From Sphingomonas mali NBRC 15500 (GTDB lineage: Bacteria > Pseudomonadota > Alphaproteobacteria > Sphingomonadales > Sphingomonadaceae): 64,000 nucleotides of DNA. Position 1 is the first letter of the stretch, and each line of letters starts with the position of its first letter. The notes beneath the pieces were generated by a model. The model saw only the letters and a program-made list of their open reading frames with translations. It had not been told where the DNA came from and made no database searches. A program made the translations under genes and the position numbers. Shown in pieces: positions 1 to 8,428 of this stretch. The DNA lies in NCBI RefSeq assembly GCF_001598415.1, contig NZ_BCYX01000006.1, forward strand, positions 1-64,000, read 5' to 3'.

Positions 1-2
1 GT

Positions 3-1094
3 GCCTCGCAGAGTGGTTCGCTCGGGGTGATGCCCCACCCCAACCCCTCCCCTGAAGGGGAGGGGCTTAACCAGAATCTGGCCGTCCGCTACGCCCTCGC
101 CGGCCTCAAATCGGTCGGCGAAGGCGCGATGGAGAAATTGGTCGAGGAACGCGACGCGTCCGGGCCGTTCGACAGCCTCGATGCCTTCGCACACCGCGTC
201 GATCCGCGCCTGCTCAACAAGCGCCAGCTCGAAACGCTGGCGGCGGCGGGCGCGTTCGACGCGATCGACGCCAATCGTGCCGGCATCTACGCCTGCGCCG
301 AGACGATCCTGGCGACCGCGGCGCGCGTCCACGACCAGAAGAATAGCGGGCAGGGCGGCCTGTTCGGTGAGAGCGAAGCCTCGGGCACGCACATCAAACT
401 GCCGCTATCGGCGCGCTGGAGCCTGGCCGAACGGATGGAGCAGGAAAAGGAAGCGTTCGGCTTCTATTTCTCGGCGCATCCGGTCGATCGCTTCACCCAG
501 CTTGCGCGGATGCACGGCGCACGGCGCTATGCCGACCTGGGCGACTTGCAGATTCCGGAGAGCGGACGCGCCGGCGCGGTGATGGCGGCGATGGTCGAGG
601 ATACGCGTTGGCGCACCTCGGCCAAGGGGCGCCGCTATCTGATGGCGACCCTGTCCGACCCATCGGGCCAGTTCGTCGCGACCTGTTTCGACGATTCGGT
701 CGCGACCGACTTGGAGGAAGCGGCGCGTAACGGTGGTTGCGGCCTGATCACGGTCGAGCTCGACCGCCGCGCGGGTGAGGAACAGCCGCGGGTGACGGTC
801 AAGCGCATCCAGCCGTTCGACGAACTGGCCAGCGCGACGCGGATGAATCTCGATATCGAGATCGAAGATGCGATCGCGATCCCGGCGATCGGTGCATTAT
901 TGTCCGAGGCACGCGGCGCGCGCGGCGAAGCCCGACTCGTCGTTCCGTTGCCGGCGGGCGGGACGGCAACCATCCTGATCGGGCGCGATTTCCTGCTCGA
1001 TCCCGAACTTGCCGACCGCATCGCGACGCTCCCTGGGGTGCGATCGGCGGAGGTCGCAATCGCGCCGCCACAACGGCTTGCATTGGTTGGCTAG
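3..1094 (+). CDS. dnaE: DNA polymerase III alpha subunit, C-terminal part (partial)
   Basis: This is the 3' end of the replicative polymerase gene, whose product is the catalytic subunit of the DNA polymerase III holoenzyme. The frame is open from the window edge, so the true start lies outside. Recognisable DnaE1 segments are VRYALAGLKSVGEGAM (the helix-hairpin-helix region), DPRLLNKRQLETLAAAGAFD, and EQEKEAFGFYFSAHPVDRF, followed by the OB-fold region and a variable tail ending in RLALVG. The SAHP segment and the long OB tail favour DnaE1 over the error-prone DnaE2. Near the left edge, codons 10-23 of the visible part read VMPHPNPSPEGEGL, which is the translation of a palindromic repeat and not a DnaE motif; it appears to be an in-frame insertion. 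Only 26 bases lie upstream of that point, so the reading before it cannot be verified. Confidence 0.9.
   Translation, partial: ASQSGSLGVMPHPNPSPEGEGLNQNLAVRYALAGLKSVGEGAMEKLVEERDASGPFDSLDAFAHRVDPRLLNKRQLETLAAAGAFDAIDANRAGIYACAETILATAARVHDQKNSGQGGLFGESEASGTHIKLPLSARWSLAERMEQEKEAFGFYFSAHPVDRFTQLARMHGARRYADLGDLQIPESGRAGAVMAAMVEDTRWRTSAKGRRYLMATLSDPSGQFVATCFDDSVATDLEEAARNGGCGLITVELDRRAGEEQPRVTVKRIQPFDELASATRMNLDIEIEDAIAIPAIGALLSEARGARGEARLVVPLPAGGTATILIGRDFLLDPELADRIATLPGVRSAEVAIAPPQRLALVG
44..65. repeat. Palindromic repeat inside dnaE
   Basis: A perfect 10-base stem (CCCCTCCCCT at 44-53, AGGGGAGGGG at 56-65) with a two-base loop. The surrounding bases 31-67 encode PHPNPSPEGEG, a string that commonly arises when intergenic hairpin repeats of sphingomonads and rhizobia are translated. 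It lies in the dnaE reading frame. Confidence 0.75.
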
Positions 1095-1160
1095 AGGCCG
1101 CGGACGCGGCCCCTAGACTTCGACCGCTTCGGGCGGAATAACACTCTTCAAACATCGAGT

Positions 1161-2771
1161 ATGGAGAGTGGAATGCAGATGGGTGCGATGCAGGATTTCG
1201 AGCTGCGCGTGATGCGGCTGCTCGATCATGTCGCTCGCGAGCATCCGACCCGGGAGGTCGTGACGCGCTGGGCCGATGGGCGCGAGACCCGCAACGACTG
1301 GGCCGGCATCCACCGCAACGCGCGCAAGCTCGCGCAGCGACTGGTGAAATGGGGTATCAACCCCGGCGACCGCGTCGCCACATTGGCGATGAACCACGAA
1401 CATCATCTGACGTCTTGGTATGGCGCGATGGGGATGGGCGGGGTGATCCACACGATCAACCCGCGCCTGTTCGACGAGCAATTGATCTACATCGCCAACC
1501 ATGCCGAAGATCGCGTGCTGTTCTACGACAAGCAGTTCCAGCCGCTGGTCGATCGCTTGAAGCCGGAATGGACCTCGATCGAGCGCTACGTCGTGTTCGA
1601 TGATCTAGGGCCCGACGGTTTCCAGGCACTGCTCGATGCCGAGGATGGCGATTATGCCTGGTACGAGGGACCGGAGCGGGAGCCGTGCATGATCTGCTAT
1701 ACCAGCGGCACCACGGGCAATCCCAAGGGCGTGTTGTACGAGCATCGCTCGACCGTGCTCCACGCGATGCATGCGGCCGAGCCCTGGGTGATGGGCCTGT
1801 CCGCGTCGGACGTGATCCTGCCGATCGTGCCGATGTTTCACGCCGCGGCCTGGGGCCTGCCGTTTGCCGGCGCGTTGGCCGGCGCGAAGTTCGTCTATTC
1901 GCAGACCAACGATGCCGCCGTGCTGTGCGAACTGATGAATAGCGAGAAGGTGACGATCGGCAGCGGCGTGCCGACCGTGTGGTTGGCGATGTTCCAGCAT
2001 ATGGACGCCACCGGTGAGGAACCGCGCTTCCTGCGCCAGATCACGGTTGGCGGATCGGCCGCGCCGCGCGCGATGCTGGCGCGATTCATGGACATGGGGA
2101 TCAAGCCGCTCCACCTCTGGGGCATGACCGAGACGTCGCCGGTGGCGACCGCGCTGGCGCCGGGGCCGGGTTGGGGTGACCTGACTCGCGACGCGCAACT
2201 CGACATCGTGTGCAAACAGGGTTCGATCCCGTTCGGGGTCGAATTGCGGATCGTCGACGACGAGGGCACCGAACTCCCGCGCGACGGCGAGACGTCGGGC
2301 CGGCTGCAAATTCGCGGTCCCTGGGTAGTGAAGCGCTATTTCAAGGCCGAGCAGGACGCGGTCGACGCCGGGGGTTGGTTCGACACCGGCGACGTCGCGG
2401 TGCTTCATCCGGACGGCACGATGCAGATCACCGACCGGTCGAAAGACGTGATCAAGTCAGGCGGCGAATGGATCAGCTCGGTCGATCTGGAAAATGCGGC
2501 GGTCGGTTGTCCCGGCGTCGGCGAAGCGGCGGCGATCGGCGTGTATCATCCCAAATGGGACGAGCGTCCGTTGCTGCTCGTCGTCCGCAAGCCAGGGAGC
2601 GCGGTGACCCCGCAGGAGATAACCCAGCATTTGACCCAGCATGTCGCCAAATGGTGGCTGCCGGACGAGATCCTGTTCGTCGACGACCTGCCGCACACCG
2701 CGACGGGGAAGTTGCTCAAGACCGTGCTGCGCGAGCAATATAAGGATTATAAGCTGGCGACGGCGGCGTAG
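1161..2771 (+). CDS. AMP-dependent acyl-CoA synthetase (fatty acid--CoA ligase family)
   Basis: This protein of about 536 residues belongs to the adenylate-forming superfamily, which activates a carboxylic acid with ATP and transfers it to CoA. The P-loop-like motif [12 protein letters not shown] is at about residues 178-189, the WGMTETSP motif is near 320, the GWFDTGDVA motif is near 400, and the C-terminal catalytic lysine region reads [12 protein letters not shown]. The N-terminus ([19 protein letters not shown]) resembles medium/long-chain acyl-CoA synthetases of the FadD3/AlkK type. Several in-frame starts are close together (1161, 1173, 1182), so the exact start is uncertain. The NTF2-like gene follows after 13 bases and probably shares its transcript. 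The substrate cannot be told from the sequence. Confidence 0.9.
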   Translation: MESGMQMGAMQDFELRVMRLLDHVAREHPTREVVTRWADGRETRNDWAGIHRNARKLAQRLVKWGINPGDRVATLAMNHEHHLTSWYGAMGMGGVIHTINPRLFDEQLIYIANHAEDRVLFYDKQFQPLVDRLKPEWTSIERYVVFDDLGPDGFQALLDAEDGDYAWYEGPEREPCMICYTSGTTGNPKGVLYEHRSTVLHAMHAAEPWVMGLSASDVILPIVPMFHAAAWGLPFAGALAGAKFVYSQTNDAAVLCELMNSEKVTIGSGVPTVWLAMFQHMDATGEEPRFLRQITVGGSAAPRAMLARFMDMGIKPLHLWGMTETSPVATALAPGPGWGDLTRDAQLDIVCKQGSIPFGVELRIVDDEGTELPRDGETSGRLQIRGPWVVKRYFKAEQDAVDAGGWFDTGDVAVLHPDGTMQITDRSKDVIKSGGEWISSVDLENAAVGCPGVGEAAAIGVYHPKWDERPLLLVVRKPGSAVTPQEITQHLTQHVAKWWLPDEILFVDDLPHTATGKLLKTVLREQYKDYKLATAA

Positions 2772-2784
2772 TGCGTTGCGCGGA

Positions 2785-3168
2785 ATGACGAATTTCGACC
2801 CAGCCACTTTCGCCGCTCATTGGCGCGCTGCCTGGAATGCGCACGATCTCGACGCTGTTCTGCTGCATTTCCATGATGACGTCACCTTCACCTCGCCCAT
2901 AGCCGCCAGCCTATTGCCCGAGACTGGCGGTATAATGCATGGCAAAGCCGCCCTTCGCGCCTATTGGGAGGAGGGGCTCCGTCGCATTCCCGATTTGCAC
3001 TTTACCATCGAGGCAGTGTTCGCTGGCGTTAACACGCTGGTGATCCAATACATCAACCAGAAAGGCGTCAGCGTCTCCGAAGTGCTGGTTTTCGATGCGG
3101 GACTGGTACGTGAAGGGCACGGCACCTATCCAACAGACATCAATAATCCGGCGGGAGCTAGCGGCTAA
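2785..3168 (+). CDS. SnoaL/NTF2-like protein
   Basis: This 127-residue protein has the length and pattern of the NTF2-like (SnoaL-type) cone fold: an N-terminal helix with AAWNAHDLDAVLLHFHDDV, a central HGKAALRAYWEEGLRRIPDLHF segment, and C-terminal strands. Members are small polyketide cyclases, isomerases or binding proteins with no single activity. The ATG at 2785 was chosen because homology begins at MTNFDPATFAAHWRAAWN; the upstream extension of the frame overlaps the synthetase and has no recognisable sequence. It lies 13 bases behind the acyl-CoA synthetase, which suggests co-expression. No catalytic assignment is made. Confidence 0.8.
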   Translation: MTNFDPATFAAHWRAAWNAHDLDAVLLHFHDDVTFTSPIAASLLPETGGIMHGKAALRAYWEEGLRRIPDLHFTIEAVFAGVNTLVIQYINQKGVSVSEVLVFDAGLVREGHGTYPTDINNPAGASG

Positions 3169-3329
3169 CTCTTTTGTCGCGCCTCGGCGTGACGATATTG
3201 TTCCGCGTCGCCGCATTGTACGGTCCAGCCGGCCCGAAATCGCCGCCGCGCAGGTCGTACGGCGCGTCGCGAACCGGTACTTTGCTAGTCGGCTTGCCTT
3301 TGCTCCCGCTGCACGGCAGGCTGCGCTGA

Positions 3330-4061
3330 ATGGACATGGTGACGACCGGCTCCGCTGGTGAGAATGGCGTGACGCTGGCGGCCCGACCCGAGGCGCTGCG
3401 GCTCGCACCACACGAGACCGCGGTCGTCGTGATCGACATGCAGAATGCTTATGCGAGCGAGGGCGGCTATGTCGATCTCGCCGGGTTCGACATTTCGGGT
3501 GCAGCCGGCGTCATCGGCAAGATCGCCACCGTGCTCGACACCGCGCGTAAAGCGGGTGTCCAGGTGGTGTTCCTGCAGAATGGGTGGGATGCAGATTACA
3601 AGGAGGCCGGCGGACCGGGGTCGCCCAATTGGCATAAATCAAACGCGCTCAAGACGATGCGTGCGCGACCCGAACTGGCTGGGCAACTCCTCGCGCGTGG
3701 CGGCTGGGATTACGAGTTGGTCGATGCCCTCAAGCCCCAGCCGGGCGACATCTCGCTCCACAAGACGCGCTATTCGGCCTTCTTCAATTCGCAGCTCGAT
3801 TCGACGCTGCGCGCGCGTGGCATCCGCAACATCGTGTTCGTCGGGATCGCGACCAATGTCTGCGTCGAAAGCACGCTGCGCGACGGTTTCCACCTCGAAT
3901 ATTTCGGCGTGATGCTGGAGGACGCGACGCATCATCTGGGGCCGCCGACGATGCAGGAAGCAACCCTCTACAACGTCGAGAAATTCTTCGGATGGGTTTC
4001 CACCGTCGCCGATTTCTGCGGCAGTTTTGGCCAGATTCCTCAATCAGATAGCAAGGACTGA
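3330..4061 (+). CDS. rutB: Peroxyureidoacrylate/ureidoacrylate amidohydrolase, RutB-like
   Basis: This isochorismatase-fold cysteine hydrolase has 243 residues. In the Rut pathway RutB splits the ring-opened uracil product to aminoacrylate and carbamate. The first strand carries the catalytic Asp in [10 protein letters not shown] (about residues 32-41), the Lys is expected in HKTRYSAFF (about 142-150), and the nucleophile is the Cys of [16 protein letters not shown] (about 171-186). The long insertion with [22 protein letters not shown] is characteristic of RutB and sets it apart from generic isochorismatases. rutC starts four bases after its stop. Confidence rests on this motif and on the rutC, rutD and rutA neighbours. 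Confidence 0.93.
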   Translation: MDMVTTGSAGENGVTLAARPEALRLAPHETAVVVIDMQNAYASEGGYVDLAGFDISGAAGVIGKIATVLDTARKAGVQVVFLQNGWDADYKEAGGPGSPNWHKSNALKTMRARPELAGQLLARGGWDYELVDALKPQPGDISLHKTRYSAFFNSQLDSTLRARGIRNIVFVGIATNVCVESTLRDGFHLEYFGVMLEDATHHLGPPTMQEATLYNVEKFFGWVSTVADFCGSFGQIPQSDSKD

Positions 4062-4065
4062 CGTC

Positions 4066-4449
4066 ATGGCGTTCGAGCCCATCAATCCGCCGCAATTCCC
4101 GACCCCAATCGCGCCCTATTCGGCGGGGGCGAAGGCGGGGAGCACGGTCTATGTCTCAGGCGTGCTGGCGTTGGGCGAGGGTGGAGCGGTTCTCCATGTG
4201 GGCGACGCCGCGGCGCAGACGCGTCACGTGCTCGACGTCATCAAGATCACGCTCGAAGCGGCCGGCGCGACGATGGCCGACGTCGCGATGAACCACATCT
4301 TCCTCAAGGACCTAGGCGACTATGCTGCGTTCAATCAGGTCTATGCCGAGTATTTTCCGGGCAACAAGCCGGCGCGCTATTGCATCAAGGCGGAGCTGGT
4401 GAAGCCCGATTGCCTGGTCGAGATCGCCAGCGTGGCATATATCGGCTGA
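4066..4449 (+). CDS. rutC: RutC-type aminoacrylate deaminase/peracid protein (Rid/YjgF family)
   Basis: A 127-residue protein of the Rid/YjgF/UK114 family. Rid proteins deaminate reactive enamines, and RutC is assigned to aminoacrylate handling in uracil breakdown. Family signatures are [17 protein letters not shown] at about residues 16-32 and the C-terminal [19 protein letters not shown], with the catalytic Arg in the PARYC segment. The ATG at 4066, four bases after rutB, matches the family N-terminus; the upstream in-frame extension overlaps rutB. A dispersed repeat follows immediately, before rutD. Confidence 0.92.
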   Translation: MAFEPINPPQFPTPIAPYSAGAKAGSTVYVSGVLALGEGGAVLHVGDAAAQTRHVLDVIKITLEAAGATMADVAMNHIFLKDLGDYAAFNQVYAEYFPGNKPARYCIKAELVKPDCLVEIASVAYIG

Positions 4450-4481
4450 TGCGCGGCTCCAAACCGTCATCCCGGCGCAAA

Positions 4482-4566
4482 CCGTCATCCCAGCGAAAGC
4501 TGGGATCTCAAGCGGCGACGCGACGCCCCCGCCTCAACAAGACCCCAGCTTTCGCTGGGGTGACGG
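4482..4566. repeat. Dispersed inverted repeat, family A copy 1
   Basis: An 85-bp element bounded by 27-base inverted repeats (4482-4508 and 4540-4566) that differ at two positions. Each arm is itself a small hairpin (CCAGCGAAAGCTGG). A partial additional copy of the left end (CCGTCATCCCGGCGC) is at about 4465-4479. The same family occurs at 25372-25449. It lies between rutC and rutD. A short open frame across it reads RKLGSQAATRRPRLNKTPA, an artefact of the repeat. Confidence 0.9.
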
Positions 4567-4577
4567 AAGGGGCGTGA

Positions 4578-5375
4578 ATGCCTGAGGCTAGCGGCCTGTA
4601 TTACGAGGAACATGGCACGGCCGATGCCCCTCCGGTGATCCTGTCCTCGGGCCTTGGCGGGTCGGCGAGCTATTGGGCGCCCAATATCCCCGCGCTCGCC
4701 GAGCATTTCCGGGTCATCGCCTATGACCATCGCGGCACAGGGCGGAGCGATCGCGCCTTGCCGGCACGAGTGTCGGTCGACGATTTCGCCGACGATATCC
4801 TGCGCTTGATGGATGCGCTGGGTCTCGATCGCACGCACCTGATCGGCCACGCCGCGGGTGGAGTCGCGGGACTCGCGCTCGCGCTGAAGGCACCGGATCG
4901 GCTCGATCGCCTGGTCGTGGTCAATGGCTGGGCCAGCCCGGATCCGCATTTCCTGCGCTGCTTCGAAATCCGGCTCGCATTGCTGCGGTTGGCCGGACCC
5001 AGAGCATATCTGCGCGCGCAGCCGGTCTTCCTCTACCCGCCGGACTGGGTGTCGAGCCACGACGAAGACATCGACGCCGAACTGCCGCACCAGATGGAAA
5101 ACTTTCCCGGTACGGAGACGATGGAAAAGCGCATCCTCGCGCTCGGGTCGTTCGATATCGCCGATCGGCTGGGTGAGATCGCGACGCGAACGCTGGTGAT
5201 CGCCAGCCAGGACGACATGCTGGTGCCGCCACGCGCGGGCGAGGCGCTGGCGATGGGAATCGCCAAGTCGGGCATCGGGCGGCCCGCTTATGGCGGCCAC
5301 GCGGTCAACGTTACCGACGCGGACAATTTCAACGGTTTCGTGGTCGACTGGATGACGGGCGTGATGCCCCAATAA
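4578..5375 (+). CDS. rutD: Aminoacrylate hydrolase, RutD-like alpha/beta hydrolase
   Basis: A 265-residue alpha/beta-hydrolase fold protein. RutD is proposed to speed hydrolysis of aminoacrylate to malonic semialdehyde. SSGLGGSASYW near residue 23 is the oxyanion-hole region, YDHRGTGRSD is strand 4, and the nucleophile elbow reads GHAAGGVAG, so Ala stands where hydrolases normally have Ser. E. coli RutD likewise has GHALGA there, so this substitution supports the RutD identity and does not indicate a dead gene. LYPPDWVSSHDEDIDAE and the C-terminal YGGHAVNVTDADNFN are also RutD-like. ATG at 4578 follows repeat family A by 11 bases. Confidence 0.93.
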   Translation: MPEASGLYYEEHGTADAPPVILSSGLGGSASYWAPNIPALAEHFRVIAYDHRGTGRSDRALPARVSVDDFADDILRLMDALGLDRTHLIGHAAGGVAGLALALKAPDRLDRLVVVNGWASPDPHFLRCFEIRLALLRLAGPRAYLRAQPVFLYPPDWVSSHDEDIDAELPHQMENFPGTETMEKRILALGSFDIADRLGEIATRTLVIASQDDMLVPPRAGEALAMGIAKSGIGRPAYGGHAVNVTDADNFNGFVVDWMTGVMPQ

Positions 5376-5392
5376 CGTAAGCTTTTGTGATC

Positions 5393-5438
5393 GCATCGCT
5401 TATTGCGGAAAACCGGTTCCCACTTTTCCGCGCGATGC
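5393..5438. repeat. Small dispersed hairpin element upstream of rutA
   Basis: Two nested inverted repeats: outer GCATCGC (5393-5399) with GCGATGC (5432-5438), inner GCGGAAAA (5405-5412) with TTTTCCGC (5424-5431), around an ACCGGTTCCCAC-type centre. Similar hairpins are common between genes in many alphaproteobacteria. It ends a few bases before the rutA ribosome-binding site (AAGAGGAG, 5441-5448). Confidence 0.75.
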
Positions 5439-5456
5439 TCAAGAGGAGTGAATGCG

Positions 5457-6518
5457 ATGCAGGTCGGCGTTTTCGTGCCCATCAACAACAATGGCTGGCT
5501 GATCAGCGAGAACGCGCCGCAATACATGCCGTCGTTCGATCTCAACAAGACGATCGCGCAATCGGCCGAAAAGCACGGGCTCGACTTCCTGCTGTCGATG
5601 ATCAAGCTGCGCGGGTTCGGCGGCAAGACCGAGTTCTGGGAATATGGGCTGGAGAGCTTCACGCTGATGGCCGGCCTCGCCGCGGTCACCGAGAAGATCA
5701 AGATCTACGCGACTTGCCCGACGCTCGTCATTCCGCCCGCTTTTGCCGCGCGCATGTGCAACACGATCGATTCGATCAGCCATGGACGGTTCGGACTCAA
5801 CCTGATCACCGGGTGGCAGAGGCCCGAATACAGCCAGATGGGTTTGTGGCCCGGCGACGAGCATTTCCGCAATCGATACAAGATGCTCGATGAATATGCT
5901 CACATCCTGCGCGAATTGTGGGCAACCGGCCGGAGCGACTTCAAGGGCGATTATTATCAGATGGACGATTGCCTCGTCCGGCCCAAGCCCGAGGGCGACA
6001 TGAAGATCATCTGCGCCGGCTCCTCGGACGAGGGGCTCGCCTTCTCGGCGAAATGGGCGGACTATGCCTTTTGCCTCGGCAAGGGCGTCAATACGCCGAC
6101 CGCTTTCGCGTCCAACAACGACCGGCTGGCGGCCGCCACCGCCAAGACCGGCCGCGATGTGTCGGTGTTCGTGCTGGTGATGATCATCGCCGCCGATACC
6201 GATGAGGAAGCGATGGCGAAGTGGAAATCGTACAATGACGGCGTCGATGTCGCAGCGATCTCCTGGCTGATGGATCAAGGTGCCGCCGACAAGCACAATG
6301 CGACAACCAACGTCCGCCAGCTCGCGGCGCCCGAAGGCGCGGTCAACATCAATATGGGCACCCTGGTCGGCAGCCATGCCAGCATCGCGCGGATGCTCGA
6401 TGAGATGGCGGAGGTGCCGAATACCGGCGGCGTCCTGCTGACCTTCGACGATTTCGTCCAGGGCGTCGAGGATTTCGGGACCAAGATTCAGCCGCTGATG
6501 AAGAGCAGACGGCGGTAG
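5457..6518 (+). CDS. rutA: Pyrimidine monooxygenase RutA
   Basis: A 353-residue flavin-dependent monooxygenase of the luciferase-like family. RutA opens the uracil ring between N3 and C4 using reduced FMN and oxygen. The sequence has [20 protein letters not shown] at the N-terminus, [15 protein letters not shown] near residue 110, and [24 protein letters not shown] features of the family. ATG at 5457 is preceded by AAGAGGAG at suitable distance; the upstream frame extension reads through the repeat at 5393-5438 and is unlikely to be translated. It needs a flavin reductase partner (RutF in E. coli), which is not present nearby. rutE and rutG are also absent from this neighbourhood. Confidence 0.94.
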   Translation: MQVGVFVPINNNGWLISENAPQYMPSFDLNKTIAQSAEKHGLDFLLSMIKLRGFGGKTEFWEYGLESFTLMAGLAAVTEKIKIYATCPTLVIPPAFAARMCNTIDSISHGRFGLNLITGWQRPEYSQMGLWPGDEHFRNRYKMLDEYAHILRELWATGRSDFKGDYYQMDDCLVRPKPEGDMKIICAGSSDEGLAFSAKWADYAFCLGKGVNTPTAFASNNDRLAAATAKTGRDVSVFVLVMIIAADTDEEAMAKWKSYNDGVDVAAISWLMDQGAADKHNATTNVRQLAAPEGAVNINMGTLVGSHASIARMLDEMAEVPNTGGVLLTFDDFVQGVEDFGTKIQPLMKSRRR

Positions 6519-6573
6519 AAATCGCGCCTTCTTTTGCGCCCGATCAAGGTAACGGACCGGCCCTTCCATCAGG

Positions 6574-6598
6574 ACCAATCTCTCCACGGGAGATTGGT
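6574..6598 (+). promoter_or_regulatory. Hairpin covering the ribosome-binding site of the next gene
   Basis: ACCAATCTC (6574-6582) pairs perfectly with GAGATTGGT (6590-6598) across a seven-base loop. The purine-rich GGGAGA that would serve as Shine-Dalgarno (6588-6593) is partly inside the 3' arm, and the ATG at 6600 follows one base after the stem. This arrangement could limit translation initiation. Confidence 0.5.
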
Positions 6599-6599
6599 G

Positions 6600-6794
6600 A
6601 TGCAGAAACTGCTGATGTTTGGCCTCCATTTCATGATCGGCACGACGATCATGGGCATATTCGTCACCGCCGCGCTGAGCACGGGTCATGGGACCGGACG
6701 TCAAATTCTAATCGCGGCATTTGCCGGGTTCGTCCTGGCCCTGCCGGTGAGCTGGTTCGTGACGCGCAAGATCACCCATCTCGTCAAATCGTGA
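6600..6794 (+). CDS. Small two-helix membrane protein
   Basis: A 64-residue protein with two likely membrane helices (about residues 4-24 and 35-53) and a short basic tail (TRKITHLVKS). It resembles small inner-membrane proteins of the DUF2798 kind, but the family is not certain. ATG at 6600 was chosen over an in-frame upstream ATG at 6534 because the hydrophobic sequence starts there and a purine-rich site precedes it. Its start is directly behind a 9-bp hairpin. It lies downstream of rutA but 81 bases away and may be separate. Function unknown. Confidence 0.7.
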   Translation: MQKLLMFGLHFMIGTTIMGIFVTAALSTGHGTGRQILIAAFAGFVLALPVSWFVTRKITHLVKS

Positions 6795-6903
6795 GCGAGG
6801 TGTGGCGGACTGTGTCCATCGGTCTGGCCGGTCCGATGGGTGCAACAGTTTGCCAGAGTGAGGGTGTCGACCCTGGGCGTGCCAATTACCGAGCATCGTG
6901 GCC

Positions 6904-7974
6904 CTAAAACAACTCCCCCTGCGGCCCCCGCGGCGGATGGAACAGATCGGTGCGGACGCTCAACCGCTCGCGGTTCAACCCATGCTTCTTCATCGCGATC
7001 TGGAAGCGCGTGCGGAGCAGGTCGGCCCAGGGCCCAGATCCGCGCATCCGGGTGAAGAAATTGGGATCGTTGTCGCGCCCGTCTCGTAGCGAGTTGATGA
7101 TCGCCATCACCTTGCCCGCCCGGTCCGGGAAATGCGCGTCGAGCCAGGCGCGGAACAACGGCGCGACCTCAAACGGCAGACGAACCGGCAGGTAATTGAT
7201 CGTCCGCGCCCCGCTTTCCGCCGCGCGCTCGACGATATGCTCGATCTCGTGATCGGTGATCGCGGGGATGACAGGGGCGATCGATACGATGGTGGGGATA
7301 CCGGCATCGGCTAGCAGACGCACGGCGGTCAGCCGGCGTTCGGGATGCGGTGCGCGCGGTTCGACCGTCCGCGCGACCTTCGCGTCGAGCGACGTCACCG
7401 ACAGTGCAACCGCTGCCAGGCCTTTCGCCGCCATCGCCGCGAGCAGGTCGATGTCGCGCACCACGCGGTCCGACTTGGTGGTGATGGTCAGCGGATGGTC
7501 GGTCTCCGCCAGCACCTCGATACAGCTGCGGGTGATCTTCCACTGCGCCTCGATCGGCTGATAGGGATCGGTATTGGTGCCGAACGCGATCGGGCGGCAG
7601 CTATAACCGGGCTTCATCAACTCCGCGCGGAGCAGCTCGGGCGCGGTCGGCTTGGCGAACAGTTTGGACTCGAAGTCGAGCCCCGGCGACAGGTCCAGAT
7701 AGGCGTGGGTCGGTCGTGCGAAGCAATAGATGCAGCCATGCTCGCAGCCGCGATACGGATTGATCGAGCGGTCGAAGCCGATATCGGGCGACTGGTTGCG
7801 CGTGATGATCGTACGCGGGGTCTCGACCGTGACGCTGGTGCGCAATGGGGGCAGGGCACCGTCGACATCCTCCAGCGCGTCCAGCCAGTCACCGTCGGCG
7901 AGCCGCTCGGGCAGGCTGAATCGGGTGCTCTCGCGATTGACCGTCGCGCCGCGGATCGGACGAGCTTTTGCCAT
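6904..7974 (-). CDS. PA0069-family radical SAM protein
   Basis: A 356-residue radical SAM enzyme, an SPL-like (spore photolyase-related) protein often annotated as PA0069 family. The [4Fe-4S]-binding motif is CEHGCIYC (CX3CX2C) at about residues 77-84, preceded by SINPYRGC. Later conserved segments are FGTNTDPYQPIE, TTKSDRVVRDIDLL and SIAPVIPAITDHEIE, and the C-terminus ends in FHPPRGPQGELF. The substrate of this family has not been firmly established to my knowledge. It stands alone and is convergent with the small membrane protein and divergent from the VOC gene. Confidence 0.9.
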   Translation of the reverse strand: MAKARPIRGATVNRESTRFSLPERLADGDWLDALEDVDGALPPLRTSVTVETPRTIITRNQSPDIGFDRSINPYRGCEHGCIYCFARPTHAYLDLSPGLDFESKLFAKPTAPELLRAELMKPGYSCRPIAFGTNTDPYQPIEAQWKITRSCIEVLAETDHPLTITTKSDRVVRDIDLLAAMAAKGLAAVALSVTSLDAKVARTVEPRAPHPERRLTAVRLLADAGIPTIVSIAPVIPAITDHEIEHIVERAAESGARTINYLPVRLPFEVAPLFRAWLDAHFPDRAGKVMAIINSLRDGRDNDPNFFTRMRGSGPWADLLRTRFQIAMKKHGLNRERLSVRTDLFHPPRGPQGELF

Positions 7975-8027
7975 TGCCCGATCCTACGCCGCGATGTAGA
8001 ACATATCAAGAACAATGGAGAGATGAG

Positions 8028-8369
8028 ATGGCAAAACTCAACTATGTCGAATTGCCGGTCCAGGACGTCGCGAGCACCAAGGCGTTCTTCGCCACCGCGT
8101 TCGGCTGGGATTTCACCGATTTCGGCCCGACCTATGCGGCGACGATGAGCGGTGAGACCGATCTGGGGCTGCAAGGCGATCGCGCCGACTGGACGGCGGC
8201 ACCGCTGGCAGTGATTCAGGTCGATGATCTCGAAGCGACCGAGGCGGCGGTGAAGGACGCCGGCGGGACGATCACCCAGCCGATCTTCGCCTTTCCGGGC
8301 GGGCGCCGGTTCCACTTCCGCGATCCGAATGGAAATGAATTGGCCGCGATGCAGGCGGATTCGCACTGA
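8028..8369 (+). CDS. VOC/glyoxalase-like protein
   Basis: A 113-residue single-module protein of the vicinal-oxygen-chelate superfamily. LNYVELPVQDVASTKAFFATAFGWDF is the typical first beta-alpha unit and GRRFHFRDPNGNELAAMQ the metal-binding end of the module. Such proteins act as dimers and cover glyoxalases, dioxygenases and resistance proteins, so no reaction can be assigned. ATG at 8028 follows GGAGAGATG at close spacing; the upstream in-frame ATG at 7968 runs into the divergent radical SAM gene. Confidence 0.85.
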   Translation: MAKLNYVELPVQDVASTKAFFATAFGWDFTDFGPTYAATMSGETDLGLQGDRADWTAAPLAVIQVDDLEATEAAVKDAGGTITQPIFAFPGGRRFHFRDPNGNELAAMQADSH

Positions 8370-8428
8370 ACGGCCTTGCGGCCGATCGGCCAGGCCTTAG
8401 GGTCGCCGCACACAACTGAGGGATTGAT

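Noticed and set aside
4380..4577. 65-codon frame after rutC
   Set aside because: It is only the translation of the rutC end in another frame plus the dispersed repeat.
4578..5375. rutD as a dead hydrolase because the nucleophile Ser is Ala
   Set aside because: E. coli RutD also has Ala at this position (GHALGA), so it is a family feature.
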